A DNA stretch of 64,000 bases from NCBI GenBank assembly GCA_025267735.1, contig CM046296.1, positions 21,788,464-21,852,463 on the forward strand. Direction: 5' to 3'. The notes beneath the pieces are model-generated. The model searched no databases. It was not told where the DNA came from and worked only from the letters and a program-made list of their open reading frames with translations. This DNA is from Mactra quadrangularis (taxonomy: Eukaryota > Mollusca > Bivalvia > Venerida > Mactridae). The translations under genes and the position numbers were made by a program. Position 1 is the first letter of the stretch. Each line of letters starts with the position of its first letter. Shown piece by piece: positions 24,331 through 39,014 of the stretch.

Positions 24331-24540
24331 GTAGCAAAAAAATAGGTAAACAATGGTGACCTAGTTCCGGTTTCTGGCTCGGGTCCAACCCAGAACGCCG
24401 ACCCGGCGATCTGGGTGTCGAACCGACCCGGCTAGGACCGGTTTTGGGGCGAGTTACGTGCCCTTGTCTCCGCTCCGTAGACTCTCTATATGTACTATAT
24501 GTACATGCACGTAGCAAAAAAATAGGTAAACAATGGTGAC

Positions 24541-26340
24541 CTAGTTCCAGTTTTTGGCACGGGTCCAACCCAGAACGTCGACCCGGCGACCTTGGTGTCA
24601 AACCGACCCGGCTAGGACCGGTTTTGGGGCATGTTACGTGCCCTTGTCTCCGCTCCGTAGACTCTCTATATGTACTATATGTACATGCACGTAGCAAAAA
24701 AATAGGTAAACAATGGTGACCTAGTTCCGGTTTCTGGCTCGGGTCCAACCCAGAACGCCGACCCGGCGACCTGGGTGTGGAACCGACTCGGCTAGGATCG
24801 GTTTTGGGGCGAGTTACGTGCCCTTGTCTCCGCTCCGTAGACTCTCAATATGTACTATATGTACATGCACGTAGCAAAAAAATAGGTAAACAATGGTGAC
24901 CTAGTTCCGGTTTCTGGCTCGGGTCCAACCCAGAACGCTGACTCGGCGACCTGGGTGTCGAAACGACCCGGCTAGGACCGGTTTTGGGGCGAGTTACGTG
25001 CCCTTGTCTCCGCTCCGTAGACTCTCTATATGTACTATATGTACATGCACGTAGCAAAAAAATAGGTAAACAATGGTGACCTAGTTCCGGTTTCTGGCTC
25101 GGGTCCAACCCAGAACGCCGACCCGGCGATCTGGGTGTCGAACCGACCCGGCTAGGACCGGTTTTGGGGCGAGTTACGTGCCCTTGTCTCCGCTCCGTAG
25201 ACTCTCTATATGTACTATATGTACATGCACGTAGCAAAAAAATAGGTAAACAATGGTGACCTAGTTCAGGTTTCTGGCTCGGGTCCAACCCAGAACGCCG
25301 ACCCGGCGACCTGGGTGTCGAACCGACCCGGCTAGGACCGGTTTTGGGACGAGTTACGTGCCCTTGTCTCCGCTTCGTTGACTCTCTATATGTACTATAT
25401 GTACATGCACTTAGCAAAAAAATAGGTAAACAATGGTGACATAGATTCGGTTTCTGGCTCGGGTTCAACACAGAACGCCGACCCGGCCACCTGGGTGTCG
25501 ATCCGACCCGACTAGGACCGGTTTTGGGGCGAGTTTCGTGCCCTTGTCTCCGCTCCGTAGACTCTCTATATGTACTATATGTACATGCACGTAGCAAAAA
25601 AATAGGTAAACAATGGTGACCTAGTTCCGGTTTCTGGCTCGGGTCCAACCCAGAACGCCGACCCGGCGACCTGGGTGTCGAACCGACCCGGCTAGGACCG
25701 GATTTGGGGCGAGTTACGTGCCCTTGTCTCCGCTCCGTAGACTCTCTATATGTACTATATGTACATGCACGTAGCAAAAAAATAGGTAAACAATGGTGAC
25801 CTAGTTCCAGTTTTTGGCACGGGTCCAACCCAGAACGCCGACCCGGCGACCTTGGTGTCGAACCGTCTCGGCTAGGACCGGTTTTGGGGCATGTTACGTG
25901 CCCTTGTCTCCGCTCCGTAGACTCTCTATATGTACTATATGTACATGCACGTAGCAAAAAAATAGGTAAACAATGGTGACCTAGTTCCGGTTTCTGGCTC
26001 GGGTCCAACCCAGAACGCCGACCCGGCGACCTGGGTGTGGAACCGACTCGGCTAGGATCGGTTTTGGGGCGAGTTACGTGCCCTTGTCTCCGCTCCGTAG
26101 ACTCTCTATATGTACTTTATGTACATGCACGTAGCAAAAAAATAGGTAAACAATGGTGACCTAGTTCCGGTTTCTGGCTCGGGTCCAACCTAGAACGCTG
26201 ACTCGGCGACCTGGGTGTCGAACCGACCCGGCTAGGACCGGTTTTGGGGCGAGTTACGTGCCCTTGTCTCCGCTCCGTAGACTCTCTATTTGTACTATAT
26301 GTACATGTACGTAGCAAAAAATAGGTAAACAATGGTGACC
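24541..26340 (+). repeat. Seven-unit (1,260-bp) spacing of a three-unit cassette
   Basis: A three-unit cassette is recognised by CCAGTTTTTGGCACGGG, then GTGTGGAACCGACTCGGC with TAGGATCGG, then CGCTGACTCGG. It occurs at 24,541 and 25,801 (spacing exactly 1,260), and a third time at 19,321 within this array. Confidence 0.75.
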
Positions 26341-27599
26341 TAGTTCCGGTTTCTGGCTCGGGTCCAACCCAGAACGCCGACCCGGCGACCAGGGTGTCGA
26401 ACCGACCCGGCTAAGACCGGTTTTGGGGCGAGTTACGTGCCCTTGTCTCCGCTCCGTAGACTCTCTATATGTACTATATGTACATGCACGTAGCAAAAAA
26501 ATATGTAAACAATGGTGACCTAGTTCCGGTTTCTGGCTCGGGTCCAACCCATAACGCCGACCTTGCGACCTGGGTGTCGAACCGACCTAGCTAGGACCGG
26601 TTTTGGGGCGAGTTACGTGTCCTTGTCTCCGCTCCGTAGACTCTCTATATGTAGTATATGTACATGCACGTAGCAAAAAAATAGGTAAACAATGGTGACC
26701 TAGTTCCGGTTTCTGGCTCGGGTCCAACCCAGAACGCCGACCCGGCGACCTGGGTGTCGAACCGACCCGGCAAGGACCGGTTTTGGGGCGAGTTACGTGC
26801 CCTTGTCTCCGCTCCGTAGACTCTCTATATGTACTATTATGTACATGCACGTAGCAAAAAAATAGGTAAACAATGGTGACCTAGTTCCGGTTTCTGGCTC
26901 GGGTCCAACCCAGAACGCCGATCCGGTGACCTGGGTGTCGAACCGACCCGGCTAGGACCGGTTTTGGGGCGAGTTACGTGCCCTTGTCTCCGCTTCGTAG
27001 ACTCTCTATATGTACTATTATGTACATGCACGTAGCAAAAAAATAGGTAAACAATGGTGACTTAGTTCCGGCTTCTGTCTCGGGTCCAACCCAGAACGCC
27101 GACCCGGCGACCTGGGTGTCGAACCGACCCGGCTAGGACCGGTTTTGGGGCGAGTTACGTGCCCTTGTCTCCGCTCCGTAGACTCTCTATATGTACTATA
27201 TGTACATGCACGTAGCAAAAAAATAGGTAAACAATGGTGACCTAGTTCCGGTTTCTGGCTCGGGTCCAACCCAGTACGCCGACCCGGTGACCTGGGTGTC
27301 GAACCGACCCGGCTAGGACCGGTTTTGGGGCGAGTTACGTGCCCTTGTCTCAACTCTGTAGACTCTCTATATGTACTATATGTACATGAACGTAGCAAAA
27401 AAATAGGTAAACAATGGTGACCTAGTTCCGGTTTCTGGCTCGGGTCCAACCCAGAACGCCGACCCGGCGACCTGGGTGTCGAACCGACCCGGCTAAGACC
27501 GGTTTTGGGGCGAGTTACGTGCCCTTGTCTTCGCTTCGTAGACTCTCTATATGTACTATATGTACATGCACGTAGCAAAAAAATAGGTAAACAATGGTG

Positions 27600-30300
27600 A
27601 CCTAGTTCCGGTTTCTGGCTCGGGTCCAACCCAGAACGCCTACCCAGCGATCTGGGTATCGAACCGACCCGGCTAGGACCGGTTTTGGGACGAGTTACGT
27701 GCCCTTGTCTCCGCTCCGTAGACTCTCTATATGTTCTATATGTACATGCACGTAGCAAAAAAATAGGTAAACAATGGTGACCTAGTTCCGGTTTCTGGCT
27801 CGGGTCCAACCCAGAACACAAACCCGGCGACCTGGGTGTCGAATCGACCCGGCTAGGACCGGTTTTTTGGGCGAGTTACGTGCCCTTGTCTCCGCTCCGT
27901 AGACTCTCTATATTTACTATAGGTACATGCACGTAGCAAAAAAAATAGGTAAACAATGGTGACCTAGTTCCGGTTTCTGGCTCGGGTCCAGCCCAGAACG
28001 CCGACCCGGCGACCTGGGTGTCGAACCGACCCGGCTAGGACCGGTTTTGGGGCGAGTTACGTGCCCTTGTCTCCGCTCCGAAAACTCTCTGTATATATTA
28101 TATGTACATGCACATAGCAAAAAAATAGGTAAACAATGGTGATCTAGATCCGGTTTCTGGCTCGGGTCCAACCCAGAACGCCGACCCGGCGACCTGGGTG
28201 TCGAACCGACCCGGCTAGGACCGGTTTTGGGGCGAGTTACGTGCCCTTGTCTCCGCTCCGTAGACTCTCTATATGTACTATATGTACATGCACGTAGCAA
28301 AAAAATAGGTAAACAATGGTGACCTAGTTCCGGTTTCTGGCTCGGGTCCAACCCAGAACGCCGACCCGGCGACCTGGGTGTCGAACCGACCCGGCTAGGA
28401 CCGGTTTTGGGGCGAGTTACGTGCCCTTGTCTCCGCTCCGTAGACTCTCTATATGTACTATATGTACATGCACGTAGCAAAAAAATAGTTAAACAATGGT
28501 GACCTAGTTCCGGGTTCTGGCTCGGGTCCAACCCAGATCGCCGACCCGGCGACCAGGGTGTCGAACCGACCCGGCTAGGACCGGTTTTGGGGCGAGTTAC
28601 GTGCCCTTGTCTCAACTCCGTAGACTCTCTATATGTACTATATGTACATGCACGTAGCAAAAAATAGGTAAACAATGGTGACCTAGTTCCGGTTTCTGGC
28701 TCGGGTCCTACCCAGAACGCCGACCCGGCGACCTGGGTGTCGAACCGACCCGGCTAGGACCGGTTTTAGGGCGAGTCACGTGCCCTTGTCTCCGCTCCGT
28801 AGACTCTCTATATGTACTATATGTACATGCACGTAGCAAAATAGGTAAACAATGGTGACCTAGTTCCGGTTTCTGGCTCGGGTCCAACCCAGAACGCCGA
28901 CCCGGCGACCTGGGTGTCGAACCGACCCGGCTAGGACCGGTTTTAGGGCGAGTCACGTGCCCTTGTCTCCGCTCCGTAGACTCTCTATATGTACTATATG
29001 TACATGCACGTAGCAAAATAGGTAAACAATGGTGACCTAGTTCCGGTTTCTGGCTCGGGTCCAACCCAGAACGCCGACCCGGCGACCTGGGTGTCGAACC
29101 GACCCGGGTAGGACCGGTTTTGGGGCGAGTTACGTGCCCTTGTCTCCGCTCCGTAGACTCTCTATATGTACTATATGTACATGCACGTAGCAAAAAAAAT
29201 AGGTAAACAATGGTGACCTAGTTCCGGTTTCTGGCTCGGGTCCAACCCAGAACGCCTACCCAGCGATCTGGGTATCGAACCGACCCGGCTAGGACCGGTT
29301 TTGGGACGAGTTACGTGCCCTTGTCTCCGCTCCGTAGACTCTCTATATGTTCTATATGTACATGCACGTAGCAAAAAAATAGGTAAACAATGGTGACCTA
29401 GTTCCGGTTTCTGGCTCGGGTCCAACCCAGAACGCAAACCCGGCGACCTGGGTGTCGAACCGACCCGGCTAGGACCGGTTTTTGGGCGAGTTACGTGCCC
29501 TTGTCTCCGCTCCGTAGACTCTCTATATTTACTATATGTACATGCACGTAGCAAAAAAATAGGTAAACAATGGTGACCTAGTTCCGGTTTCTGGCTCGGG
29601 TCCAGCCCAGAACGCCGACCCGGCGACCTGGGTGTCGAACCGACCCGGCTAGGACCGGTTTTGGGGCGAGTTACGTGCCCTTGTCTCCGCTCCGAAAACT
29701 CTCTGTATATATTATATGTAAATGCACGTAGCAAAAAAATAGGTAAACAATGGTGATCTAGATCCGGTTTCTGGCTCGGGTCCAACCCAGAACGCCGACC
29801 CGGCGACCTGGGTGTCGAACCGACCCGGCTAGGACCGGTTTTGGGGCGAGTTACGTGCCCTTGTCTCCGCTCCGTAGACTCTCTATATGTACTATATGTA
29901 CATGCACGTAGCAAAAAAATAGGTAAACAATGGTGACCTAGTTCCGGTTTCTGGCTCGGGTCCAACCCAGAACGCCGACCCGGCGACCTGGGTGTCGAAC
30001 CGACCCGGCTAGGACCGGTTTTGGGGCGAGTTACGTGCCCTTGTCTCCGCTCCGTAGACTCTCTATATGTACTATATGTACATGCACGTAGCAAAAAAAT
30101 AGTTAAACAATGGTGACCTAGTTCCGGGTTCTGGCTCGGGTCCAACCCAGATCGCCGACCCGGCGACCAGGTTGTCGAACCGACCCGGCTAGGACCGGTT
30201 TTGGGGCGAGTTACGTGCCCTTGTCTCAACTCCGTAGACTCTCTATATGTACTATATGTACATGCACGTAGCAAAAAAAAGGTAAACAATGGTGACCTAG
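27600..30300 (+). repeat. Nine-unit (about 1,615-bp) higher-order repeat; partial third copy at 32.3-33.1 kb
   Basis: A block carrying TACCCAGCGATCTGGGTATC, TCCAGCCCAG, CCGAAAACTCTCTGTATATA, CCGGGTTCTGG and CCCAGATCGCC recurs with an offset of about 1,614-1,616 bp (27,987 and 29,601 for TCCAGCCCAG). The same marks appear again near 32,301-33,020, offset 2,866 from the second copy. Confidence 0.75.
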
Positions 30301-31669
30301 TTCCGGTTTCTGGCTCGGGTCCTACCCAGAACGCCGACCCGGCGACCTGGGTGTCGAACCGACCCGGCAAGGACCGGTTTTGGGGCGAGTTACGTGCCCT
30401 TGTCTCCGCTCCGTAGACTCTCTATATGTACTATTATGTACATGCACGTAGCAAAAAAATAGGTAAACAAATGTGACCTAGTTCCGGTTTCTGGCTCGGG
30501 TCCAACCCAGAACGCCGACCCGGCGACCTGGGTGTCGAACCGACCCGGCTAGGACCGGTTTTGGGGCGAGTTACGTGCCCTTGTCTCCGCTCCGTAGACT
30601 CTCTATATGTACTATTATGTACATGCACGTAGCAAAAAAATAGGTAAACAATGGTGACCTAGTTCCGGCTTCTGGCTCGGGTCCAACCCAGAACGCCGAC
30701 CCGGCGACCTGGGTGTCGAACCGACCCGGCTAGGACCGGTTTTGGGGCGAGTTACGTGCCCTTGTCTCCGCTCCGTAGACTCTCTATATGTACTATATGT
30801 ACATGCACGTAGCAAAAAATAGGTAAACAATGGTGACCTAGTTCCAGTTTCTGGCTCGGGTCCAACCCAGAACGCCGACCCGGTGACCTGGGTGTCGAAC
30901 CGACCCGGCTAGGACCGGTTTTGGGGCGAGTTACGTGCCCTTGTCTCCGCTCCGTAGACTCTCTATATGTACTATATGTACATGCACGTAGCAAAAAAAT
31001 AGGTAAACAATGGTGACCTAGTTCCGGTTTCTGGCTCGGGTCCAACCCAGAACGCCGACCCGGCGACCTGGGTGTCAAACCGACCCGGCTAGGACCGGTT
31101 TTCGGGCGAGTTACGTGCCCTTGTCTCCGCTCCGTAGACTCTCTATATGTACTATATGTTCATGCATTAAGCAAAAAAATAGGTAAACAATGGTGACCAA
31201 GTTCCGGTTTCTGGCTCGGGTCCAACCCAGAACGCCGACCCAGCGATCTGGGTGTCGAACCGACCCGGCTAGGACCGGTTTTGGGGCGAGTTACGTGCCC
31301 TTGTCTCAACTCTGTAGACTCTCTATATGTACTATATGTACATGCACGTAGCAAAAAAAGGTAAACAATGGTGACTTAGTTCCGGTTTCTGGCTTGGGTC
31401 CAACTCAGAACGCCGACCCGGCGACCTGGGTGTCGAACCGACCCGGCTAGGACCGGTTTTGGGGCGAGTTACGTGCCCTTGTCTCCGCTCCGTAGACTCT
31501 CTATATGTACTATATGTACATGCACGTAGCAAAAAAATAGGTAAACAATGGTGACCTAGTTCCGGTTTCTGGCTCGGGTCCAACCAAGAACGCCGACCCG
31601 GCGACCTGGGTGTCGAACCGACCCTGCTAGGACCGGTTTTGGGGCGAGTCACGTGCCCTTGTCTCCGCT

Positions 31670-31715
31670 CCGTAAACTCTCTATATTTACTATATGTAGC
31701 AAAACAAAAGGTAAA
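31670..31715 (+). repeat. Unit lacking the ACATGCACGTAG segment
   Basis: TACTATATGTAGCAAAACAAAAGG at about 31,689-31,712 lacks roughly 12 bp between the two GTA words. Deletion between short GTA repeats is the simplest cause. A similar loss of about 8 bp occurs near 53,361-53,382 (GCTATATGCACGTAGC). Confidence 0.7.
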
Positions 31716-33519
31716 CAATGGTGACCTAGTTCCGGTTTCTGGCTCGGGTCCAACCCAGAACGCAGACCCGGCGACCTGGGTGTCGAACCGACCCGGCTAG
31801 GACCGGTTTTGGGGCGAGTCACGTGCCCTTGTCTCCGCTCCGTAGACTCTCTATATGTACTATATGTACATGCACGTAGCAAAATAGGTAAACAATGGTG
31901 ACCTAGTTCCGGTTTCTGGCTCGGGTCCAACCCAGAACGCCGACCCGGCGACCTGGGTGTCGAACCGACCCGGCTAGGACCGGTTTTGGGGCGAGTTACG
32001 TGCCCTTGTCTCCGCTCCGTAGACTCTCTATATGTACTATATGTACATGCACGTAGCAAAAAATAGGTAAACAATGGTAACCTAGTTCCGGTTTTTGGCT
32101 CGGGTCCAACCAAGAACGCCGACCCGGCGACCTGGGTGTCGAACCGACCCGGCTAGGACCGGTTTTGGGGCGAGTTACGTGCCCTTGTCTCCGCTCCGTA
32201 GACTCTCTATATGTACCATATGTACATGCACGTAGCAAAAAAATAGGTAAACAATGGTGACATAGTTCCGGTTTCTGGCTCGGGTCCAACCCAGAACGCT
32301 TACCCAGCGATCTGGGTATCGAACCGACCCGGCTAGGACCGGTTTTGGGGCGAGTTACGTGCCCTTGTCTCCGCTCCGTAGACTCTCTATATGTACTATT
32401 ATGTACATGCACGTAGCAAAAAAAATAGGTAAACAATGGTGACCTAGTTCCGGTTTCTGGCTCGGGTCCAGCCCAGAACGCCGACCCGGCGACCTGGGTG
32501 TCGAACCGACCCGGCTAGGACCGGTTTTGGGGCGAGTTACGTGCCCTTGTCTCCGCTCCGAAAACTCTCTGTATATATTATATGTACATGCACGTAGCAA
32601 AAAAATAGGTAAACAATGGTGATCTAGTTCCGGTTTCTGGCTCGGGTCCAACCCAGAACGCCGACCCGGCGACCTGGGTGTCGAACCGACCCGGCTAGGA
32701 CCGGTTTTGGGGCGAGTTACGTGCCCTTGTCTCCGCTCCGTAGACTCTCTATATGTACTATATGTACATGCACGTAGCAAAAAAATAGGTAAACAATGGT
32801 GACCTAGTTCCGGTTTCTGGCTCGGGTCCAACCCAGAACGCCGACCCGGCGACCTGGGTGTCGAACCGACCCGGCTAGGACCGGTTTTGGGGCGAGTTAC
32901 GTGCCCTTGTCTCCGCTCCGAAGACTCTCTATATGTACTATATGTACATGCACGTAGCAAAAAAATAGGTAAACAATGGTGACCTAGTTCCGGGTTCTGG
33001 CTCGGGTCCAACCCAGATCGCCGACCCGGCGACCAGGGTGTCGAACCGACCCGGCTAGGACCGGTTTTGGGGCGAGTTACGTGCCCTTTTCTCCGCTCCG
33101 TAGACTCTCTATATGTACTATATGTACATGCACGTAGCAAAAAATAGGTAAACAATGGTGACCTAGTTCCGGTTTCTGGCTCGGGTCCAACCCAGAACGC
33201 CGACCCGGCGACCTGGGTGTCGAACCGACCCGGCTAGGACCGGTTTTGGGGCGAGTTACGTGCCCTTGTCTCCGCTCCGTAGACTCTCTATATGTACTAT
33301 ATGTACATGCACGTAGCAAAAAAAAAGGTAAACAATGGTGACCTAGTTCCGGTTTCTGGCTCGGGTCAAACCCAGAACGCCGACCCGGCGACCTGGGTGT
33401 CGAACCGACCCGGCTAGGACCGGTTTTGGGGCGAGTTACGTGCCCTTGTCTCAACTCCGTAGACTCTCTATATGTACTATATGTACATGCACGTAGCAAA
33501 AAAAATAGGTAAACAATGG

Positions 33520-35320
33520 TGACCTAGTTCCGGTTTCTGGCTCGGGTCCAACCCAGAACGCCGTCCTGGCGACCTGGGTGTCGAACCGACTCGGCTAGGA
33601 CCGGTTTTGGGGCGAGTTACGTGCCCTTGTCTCCGCTCCGTAGACTCTCTATATGTACTATATGTACATGCACGTAGCAAAAAAATAGGTAAACAATGGT
33701 GACCTAGTTCCGGTTTCTGGCTCGGGTCCAACCCAGAACGCCGACCCGGCGACCTGGGTGTCGAACCGACCCGACTAGGACCGGTTTGGGGCGAGTTACG
33801 TGCCCTTGTCTCCGCTCCAGAGACTATCTATATGTAGTATATGTACATGCACGTAGCAAAAAAATAGGTAAACAATGGTGACCAAGTTCCGGTTTCTGGC
33901 TCGGGTCCAACCAGAACGCCGACGCAGCGACCTGGCTGTCGAACCGACCCGGCAAGGACCGGTTTTGGGGCGAGTTACGTGCCCTTGTCTCCGCTCCGTA
34001 GACCTCTCTATATGTACTATATGTACATGCACGTAGCAAAAAATAGGTAAACAATGGTGACCTAGTTCCGGTTTCTGGCTCGGGTCAAACCCAGAATGCC
34101 GACCCGGCGACCTGGATGTTGAACCAACCCGGCTAGGACCGGTTTTGGGGCGAGTTACGTGCCCTTGTGTCCGCTCCGTAGAATCTTTATATGTACTATA
34201 TGTACATGCACGTAGCAAAAAAATAGCAAAACAATGGTGACCTAGTTCCGGTTTCTGGCTCGGGTCCAACCCAGAACGCCGACCCAGCGACCTGGGTGTC
34301 GAACCGACCCGGCTAGGACCGGTTTTGGGGCGAGTTACGTGCCCTTGTCTCCGCTCCGTAGACTCTCTGTATGTACTATATGTACATGCTCGTAGCAAAA
34401 AAATAGGTAAACAATGGTGACCTAGTTCCGGTTTCTGGCTCGGGTCCAACCCAGAACGCCGTCCTGGCGACCTGGGTGTCGAACCGACTCGGCTAGGACC
34501 GGTTTTGGGGCGAGTTACGTGCCCTTGTCTCCGCTCCGTAGACTCTCTATATGTACTATATGTACATGCACGTAGCAAAAAAATAGGTAAACAATGGTGA
34601 CCTAGTTCCGGTTTCTGGCTCGGGTCCAACCCAGAACGCCGACCCGGCGACCTGGGTGTCGAACCGACCCGACTAGGACCGGTTTGGGGCGAGTTACGTG
34701 CCCTTGTCTCCGCTCCAGAGACTATCTATATGTAGTATATGTACATGCACGTAGCAAAAAAATAGGTAAACAATGGTGACCAAGTTCCGGTTTCTGGCTC
34801 GGGTCCAACCCAGAACGCCGACGCAGCGACCTGGCTGTCGAACCGACCCGGCAAGGAAAGGTTTTGGGGCGAGTTACGTGCCCTTGTCTCCGCTCCGTAG
34901 ACTCTCTATATGTACTATATGTACATGCACGTAGCATAAAATAGGTAAACAATGGTGACCTAGTTCCGGTTTCTGGCTCGGGTCAAACCCAGAATGCCGA
35001 CCCGGCGACCTGGATGTTGAACCAACCCGGCTAGGACCGGTTTTGGGGCGAGTTACGTGCCCTTGTGTCCGCTCCGTAGAATCTTTATATGTACTATATG
35101 TACATGCACGTAGCAAAAAAATAGCAAAACAATGGTGACCTAGTTCCGGTTTCTGGCTCGGGTCCAACCCAGAACGCCGACCCAGCGACCTGGGTGTCGA
35201 ACCGACCTGGCTAGGACCGGTTTTGGGGCGAGTTACGTGCCCTTGTCTCCGCTCCGTAGACTCTCTGTATGTACTATATGTACATGCTCGTAGCAAAAAA
35301 ATAGGTAAACAATGGTGACC
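33520..35320 (+). repeat. Five-unit (898-bp) higher-order repeat, two copies
   Basis: Shared marks are offset by 898-899 bp: CCGTCCTGGCG (33,561 and 34,459), CTCCAGAGACTATC (33,815 and 34,713), CTGGCTGTCG (33,932 and 34,831), GAATCTTTATATG (34,181 and 35,079) and TAGCAAAACAATGG. Confidence 0.8.
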
Positions 35321-38300
35321 TAGTTCCGATTTCTGGCTCGGGTCCAACCCAGAACGCCGACCCGGCGACCTGGATGTCGAACCGACCCGGCTAGGACCGG
35401 TTTTGGAGCGAGTTACGTGCCCTTGTCTCCGCTCCGTAGACTCTCTATATGTACTATATGTACATGCACGTAGCAAAAAAATAGGTAAACAATGGTGACT
35501 TAGTTCCGGTTTCTGGCTCGGGTCCAACCCAGAACGCCGACCCGGCGACCTGGGTGTCGAACCGATCCAGCTAGGACCGGTTTTGGGGCGAGTTACGTGC
35601 CCTTGTCTCCGCTCCGTAGACTCTCTATATGTACTATATGTACATGCACGTAGCAAAAAAATAGGTAAACAATGGTGACCTAGTTCCGGTTTCTGGCTCG
35701 GGTCCAACCCAGAACGCCGACCCGGCGACCTGGGTCTCGAACGGACCCGGCTAGGACCGATTTTGGGGCGAGTTACGTGCCCTTGTCTCCGCTCCGTAGA
35801 CTCTCTATATGTACTATATGTACATGCACGTAGCAAAAAAATAGGTAAACAATGGTGACTTAGTTCCGGTTTCTGGCTCGGGTCCAACCCAGAACGCCGA
35901 CCCGGCGACCTGGGTGTCGAACCGACCCGGCTAGGACCGGTTTTGGGCGAGTTACGTGCCCTTGTCTCCGCTCGGTAGACTCTCCATATGTACTATACGT
36001 ACATGCACGTAGCAAAAAAAAAAGATAAACAATGGTGACCTAGTTCCGGTTTCTGGCTCGGATCCAACCCAGAACGCCGACCCGGCGACCTGGGTGTCAA
36101 ACCGACCCGGCTAGGACCGTTTTGGGGCGAGTTACGTTCCCTTGTCTCCGCTCGGTAGACTCTCCATATGTACTATATGTACATGCACGTAGCAAAAAAA
36201 AAGATAAACAAGTGTGACCTAGTACCGGTTTCTGGCTCGGGTCCAACCCAGAACGCCGACCCGGCGACCTGGGAGTCGAACCGACCCGGCTAGGACCGGT
36301 TTTGTGGCGAGTTACTCGCCCTTGTCTCCGCTCCGTAGACTCTCTATAAGTACTATATGTACATGCACGTAGCAAAAAAATAGGAAAACAATGGTGACCT
36401 AGTTCCGGTTTCTGGCTCGGGTTCAACACAGAACGCCGACCCGGCGACCTGGGTGTCGAACCAACCCGGCTAGGACCGGTTTTGGGGCGAGTTACGTGCC
36501 CTTGTCTCCGCTCCGTAGACTCTCTATATGTACTATATGTACATGCACGTAGCAAAAAAATAGGTAAACAATGGTGACCTATTTCCGGTTTCTGGCTCGG
36601 GTCCAACCCAGAACGCCGACCCGGCGACCTAGGTGTCGAACCGACCCGGCTAGGACCGGTTTTGGGGCGAGTTACGTGCCCTTGTCTCCGCTCCGTAGAC
36701 TCTCCATATGAACTATATGTACATGCACGTAGCAAAAAAATAGGTAAACAATGGTGACCAAGTTCCGGTTTCTGGCTCGGGTCCAACCAAGAATGCCGAC
36801 CCGGCGACCTGGGTGTCGAACCGACCCGGCTAGGACCGGTTTTGGGGCGAGTTACGTGAGCTTGTCTCCGCTCGGTAGACTCTCTATATGAACAATATGT
36901 ACATGCACGTAGCAAAAAAATAGGTAAACAATGGTGACCTAGTTCCGGTTTCTGGCTCGGGTCCAACCCAGAACGCCGACCCGGCGACCTGGGTGTCGAA
37001 CCGACCCGGCTAGGACCTGTTTTGTTGCGAGTTACCTGCTCTTGTCTCCGCTCGGTAGACTCTCCATATGTACTATATGTACAAGCTCGTAGCAAAAAAA
37101 TAGGTAAACAATGGTGACCTAGTTCCGATTTCTGGCTCGGGTCCAACCCAGAATGCAGACCCGGCGACCTGGATGTCGAACCGACCCGGCTAGGACCGGT
37201 TTTGGGGCGAGTTACGTGCCCTTGTCTCCGCTCCGTAGACTCTCTATATGTACTATATGTACATGCACGTAGCAAAAAAATAGGTAAACAATGGTGACCT
37301 AGTTCCGGTTTCTGGCTCGGGTCCAACCCATAACGCCGACCCGGCGACCTGGGTGTCGAAACGACCCAGCTAGGACCGGTTTTGGGGCGAGTTACGTGCC
37401 CTTGTCTCCGCTCCGTAGACTCTCTTTATGAAGTATATGAACATGCACGTAGCTATCAAAATAGGTAAACAATGGTGACCTAGATCCTGTTTCTGGCTCG
37501 GGTCCAACCCAGAACGCCGACCAGGCGACCTGGGTGTCAAACCGACCCGGCTAGGATCGGTTTTGGGGCGATTTACGTGCCCTTGTCTCCGCTCCGTAGA
37601 CTCTCTATATGTACCATATGTACATGCACGTAGCAAAAAAATAGGCAAACAATGGTGACCTAGTTCCGGTTTCTGCCACGGGTCGAACCCAGAACGCCGA
37701 ACCGGCGACCTGGGTGTCGAACCGACCCGGCTAGGACCGGTTTTTGGGCGAGTTACGTGCCCTTGTCTCCGCTCCGTAGACTCTCTATATGTACTATATG
37801 TACATGCACGTAGCAAAGAAATAGGTAAACAATGGTGACCTAGTTCCGGTTTCTGGCTCGGGTCCAACCCAGAACGCCGACCCGGCGACCTGGGTGTCGA
37901 ACCGACCCGGCTAGAACCGGTTTTGGGGCGAGTTACGTGCCCTTGTCTACGCTTCGTTTACTCTCTATATGTACTATATGTACATGCACGTAGCAAAAAA
38001 ATAGGTAAACAATGGTGACCTAGTTCCAGTTTCTGGCTCGGGTCCAACCCAGAATGCCCACCCGGCGACCTGGGTGTCGAACCGACCCGGCTAGGACCGG
38101 TTTTGGGACGAGTTACGTGCCCTTGTCTCCGCTCCGTAGACTCTCTATATGTACTAGATGTACATGCACGTAGCAAAAAAATAGGTAAACAATGGTGACC
38201 TTGTTCCGGTTTCTGGCTCGGGTCCAACCCAGAACGCCGACCCGGCGACCTGGGTGTCGAACCGACCCGGCTAGGACCGGTTATGGGGCGAGTTACGTGC

Positions 38301-38962
38301 CCTTGTCTCCGCTCCGTAGACTCTCTATATGTACTAGATGTACATGCACGTAGCAAAAAAATAGGTAAACAATGGTGACCTAGTTCCGGTTTCTGGCTCG
38401 GGTCCAACCCAGAACACCGACCCGGCGACCTTGGTGTCGAACCGACCCGGCTAGGACCGGTTTTGGGGCGAGTTACGCGCCCTTGTCTCCGCTCCGAAGA
38501 CTCTCTATATGTACTATATGTACATGCACTTAGCAAAAAAGTAGGTAAACAATGGTGACCTAGTTCCGGTTTCTTGCTCGGGTGCAACCCAGAACGCCGA
38601 CCCGTCGACCTGGGTGTCGAACCGACCCGGCTAGGACCGTTTTTGGGGCAAGTTACGTGCCCTTGTCTCTGCTCCGTAGACTCTCTATATGTACTATATG
38701 TACATGCACGTAGCAAATAAATAGGTAAACAATGGTGACCTAGTTCCGGTTTCTGGCTCGGGTCCAACCCAGAACGCCGACCCGGCGACCTGGGTGTCGA
38801 ACCGACCCGGCAAGGACCGGTTTTGGGCGAGTTACGTGCCCCTGTCTCCGCTCCGTAGACTATCTATATGTACTATATGTACATGCATGTAGCAAAAAAA
38901 TAGGTAAACAATGGTGACCAAGTTCCGGTTTCTGACTCGGGTCCAATCCAGAACGCCGACCC

Positions 38963-39014
38963 AGCGACCTGGGTGTCGAACCGACCCGGCGACCTGGGTG
39001 TCGAACTGACTCGG
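38963..39014 (+). repeat. 25-bp internal duplication within one satellite unit
   Basis: GCGACCTGGGTGTCGAACC occurs at 38,964 and again, with one change, at 38,989. The duplicated length equals the 25-bp spacing between the two CGACCCGGC words in every unit, so slippage or unequal exchange between those two words explains it. The unit gains 25 bp. Confidence 0.85.

Noticed and set aside
16352..30416. Plus-strand open frames of 71-100 codons inside the array
   Set aside because: These are the opposite-strand shadow of the same repeat and open only where single changes (for example GGAGACC for GGTGACC) remove a stop.
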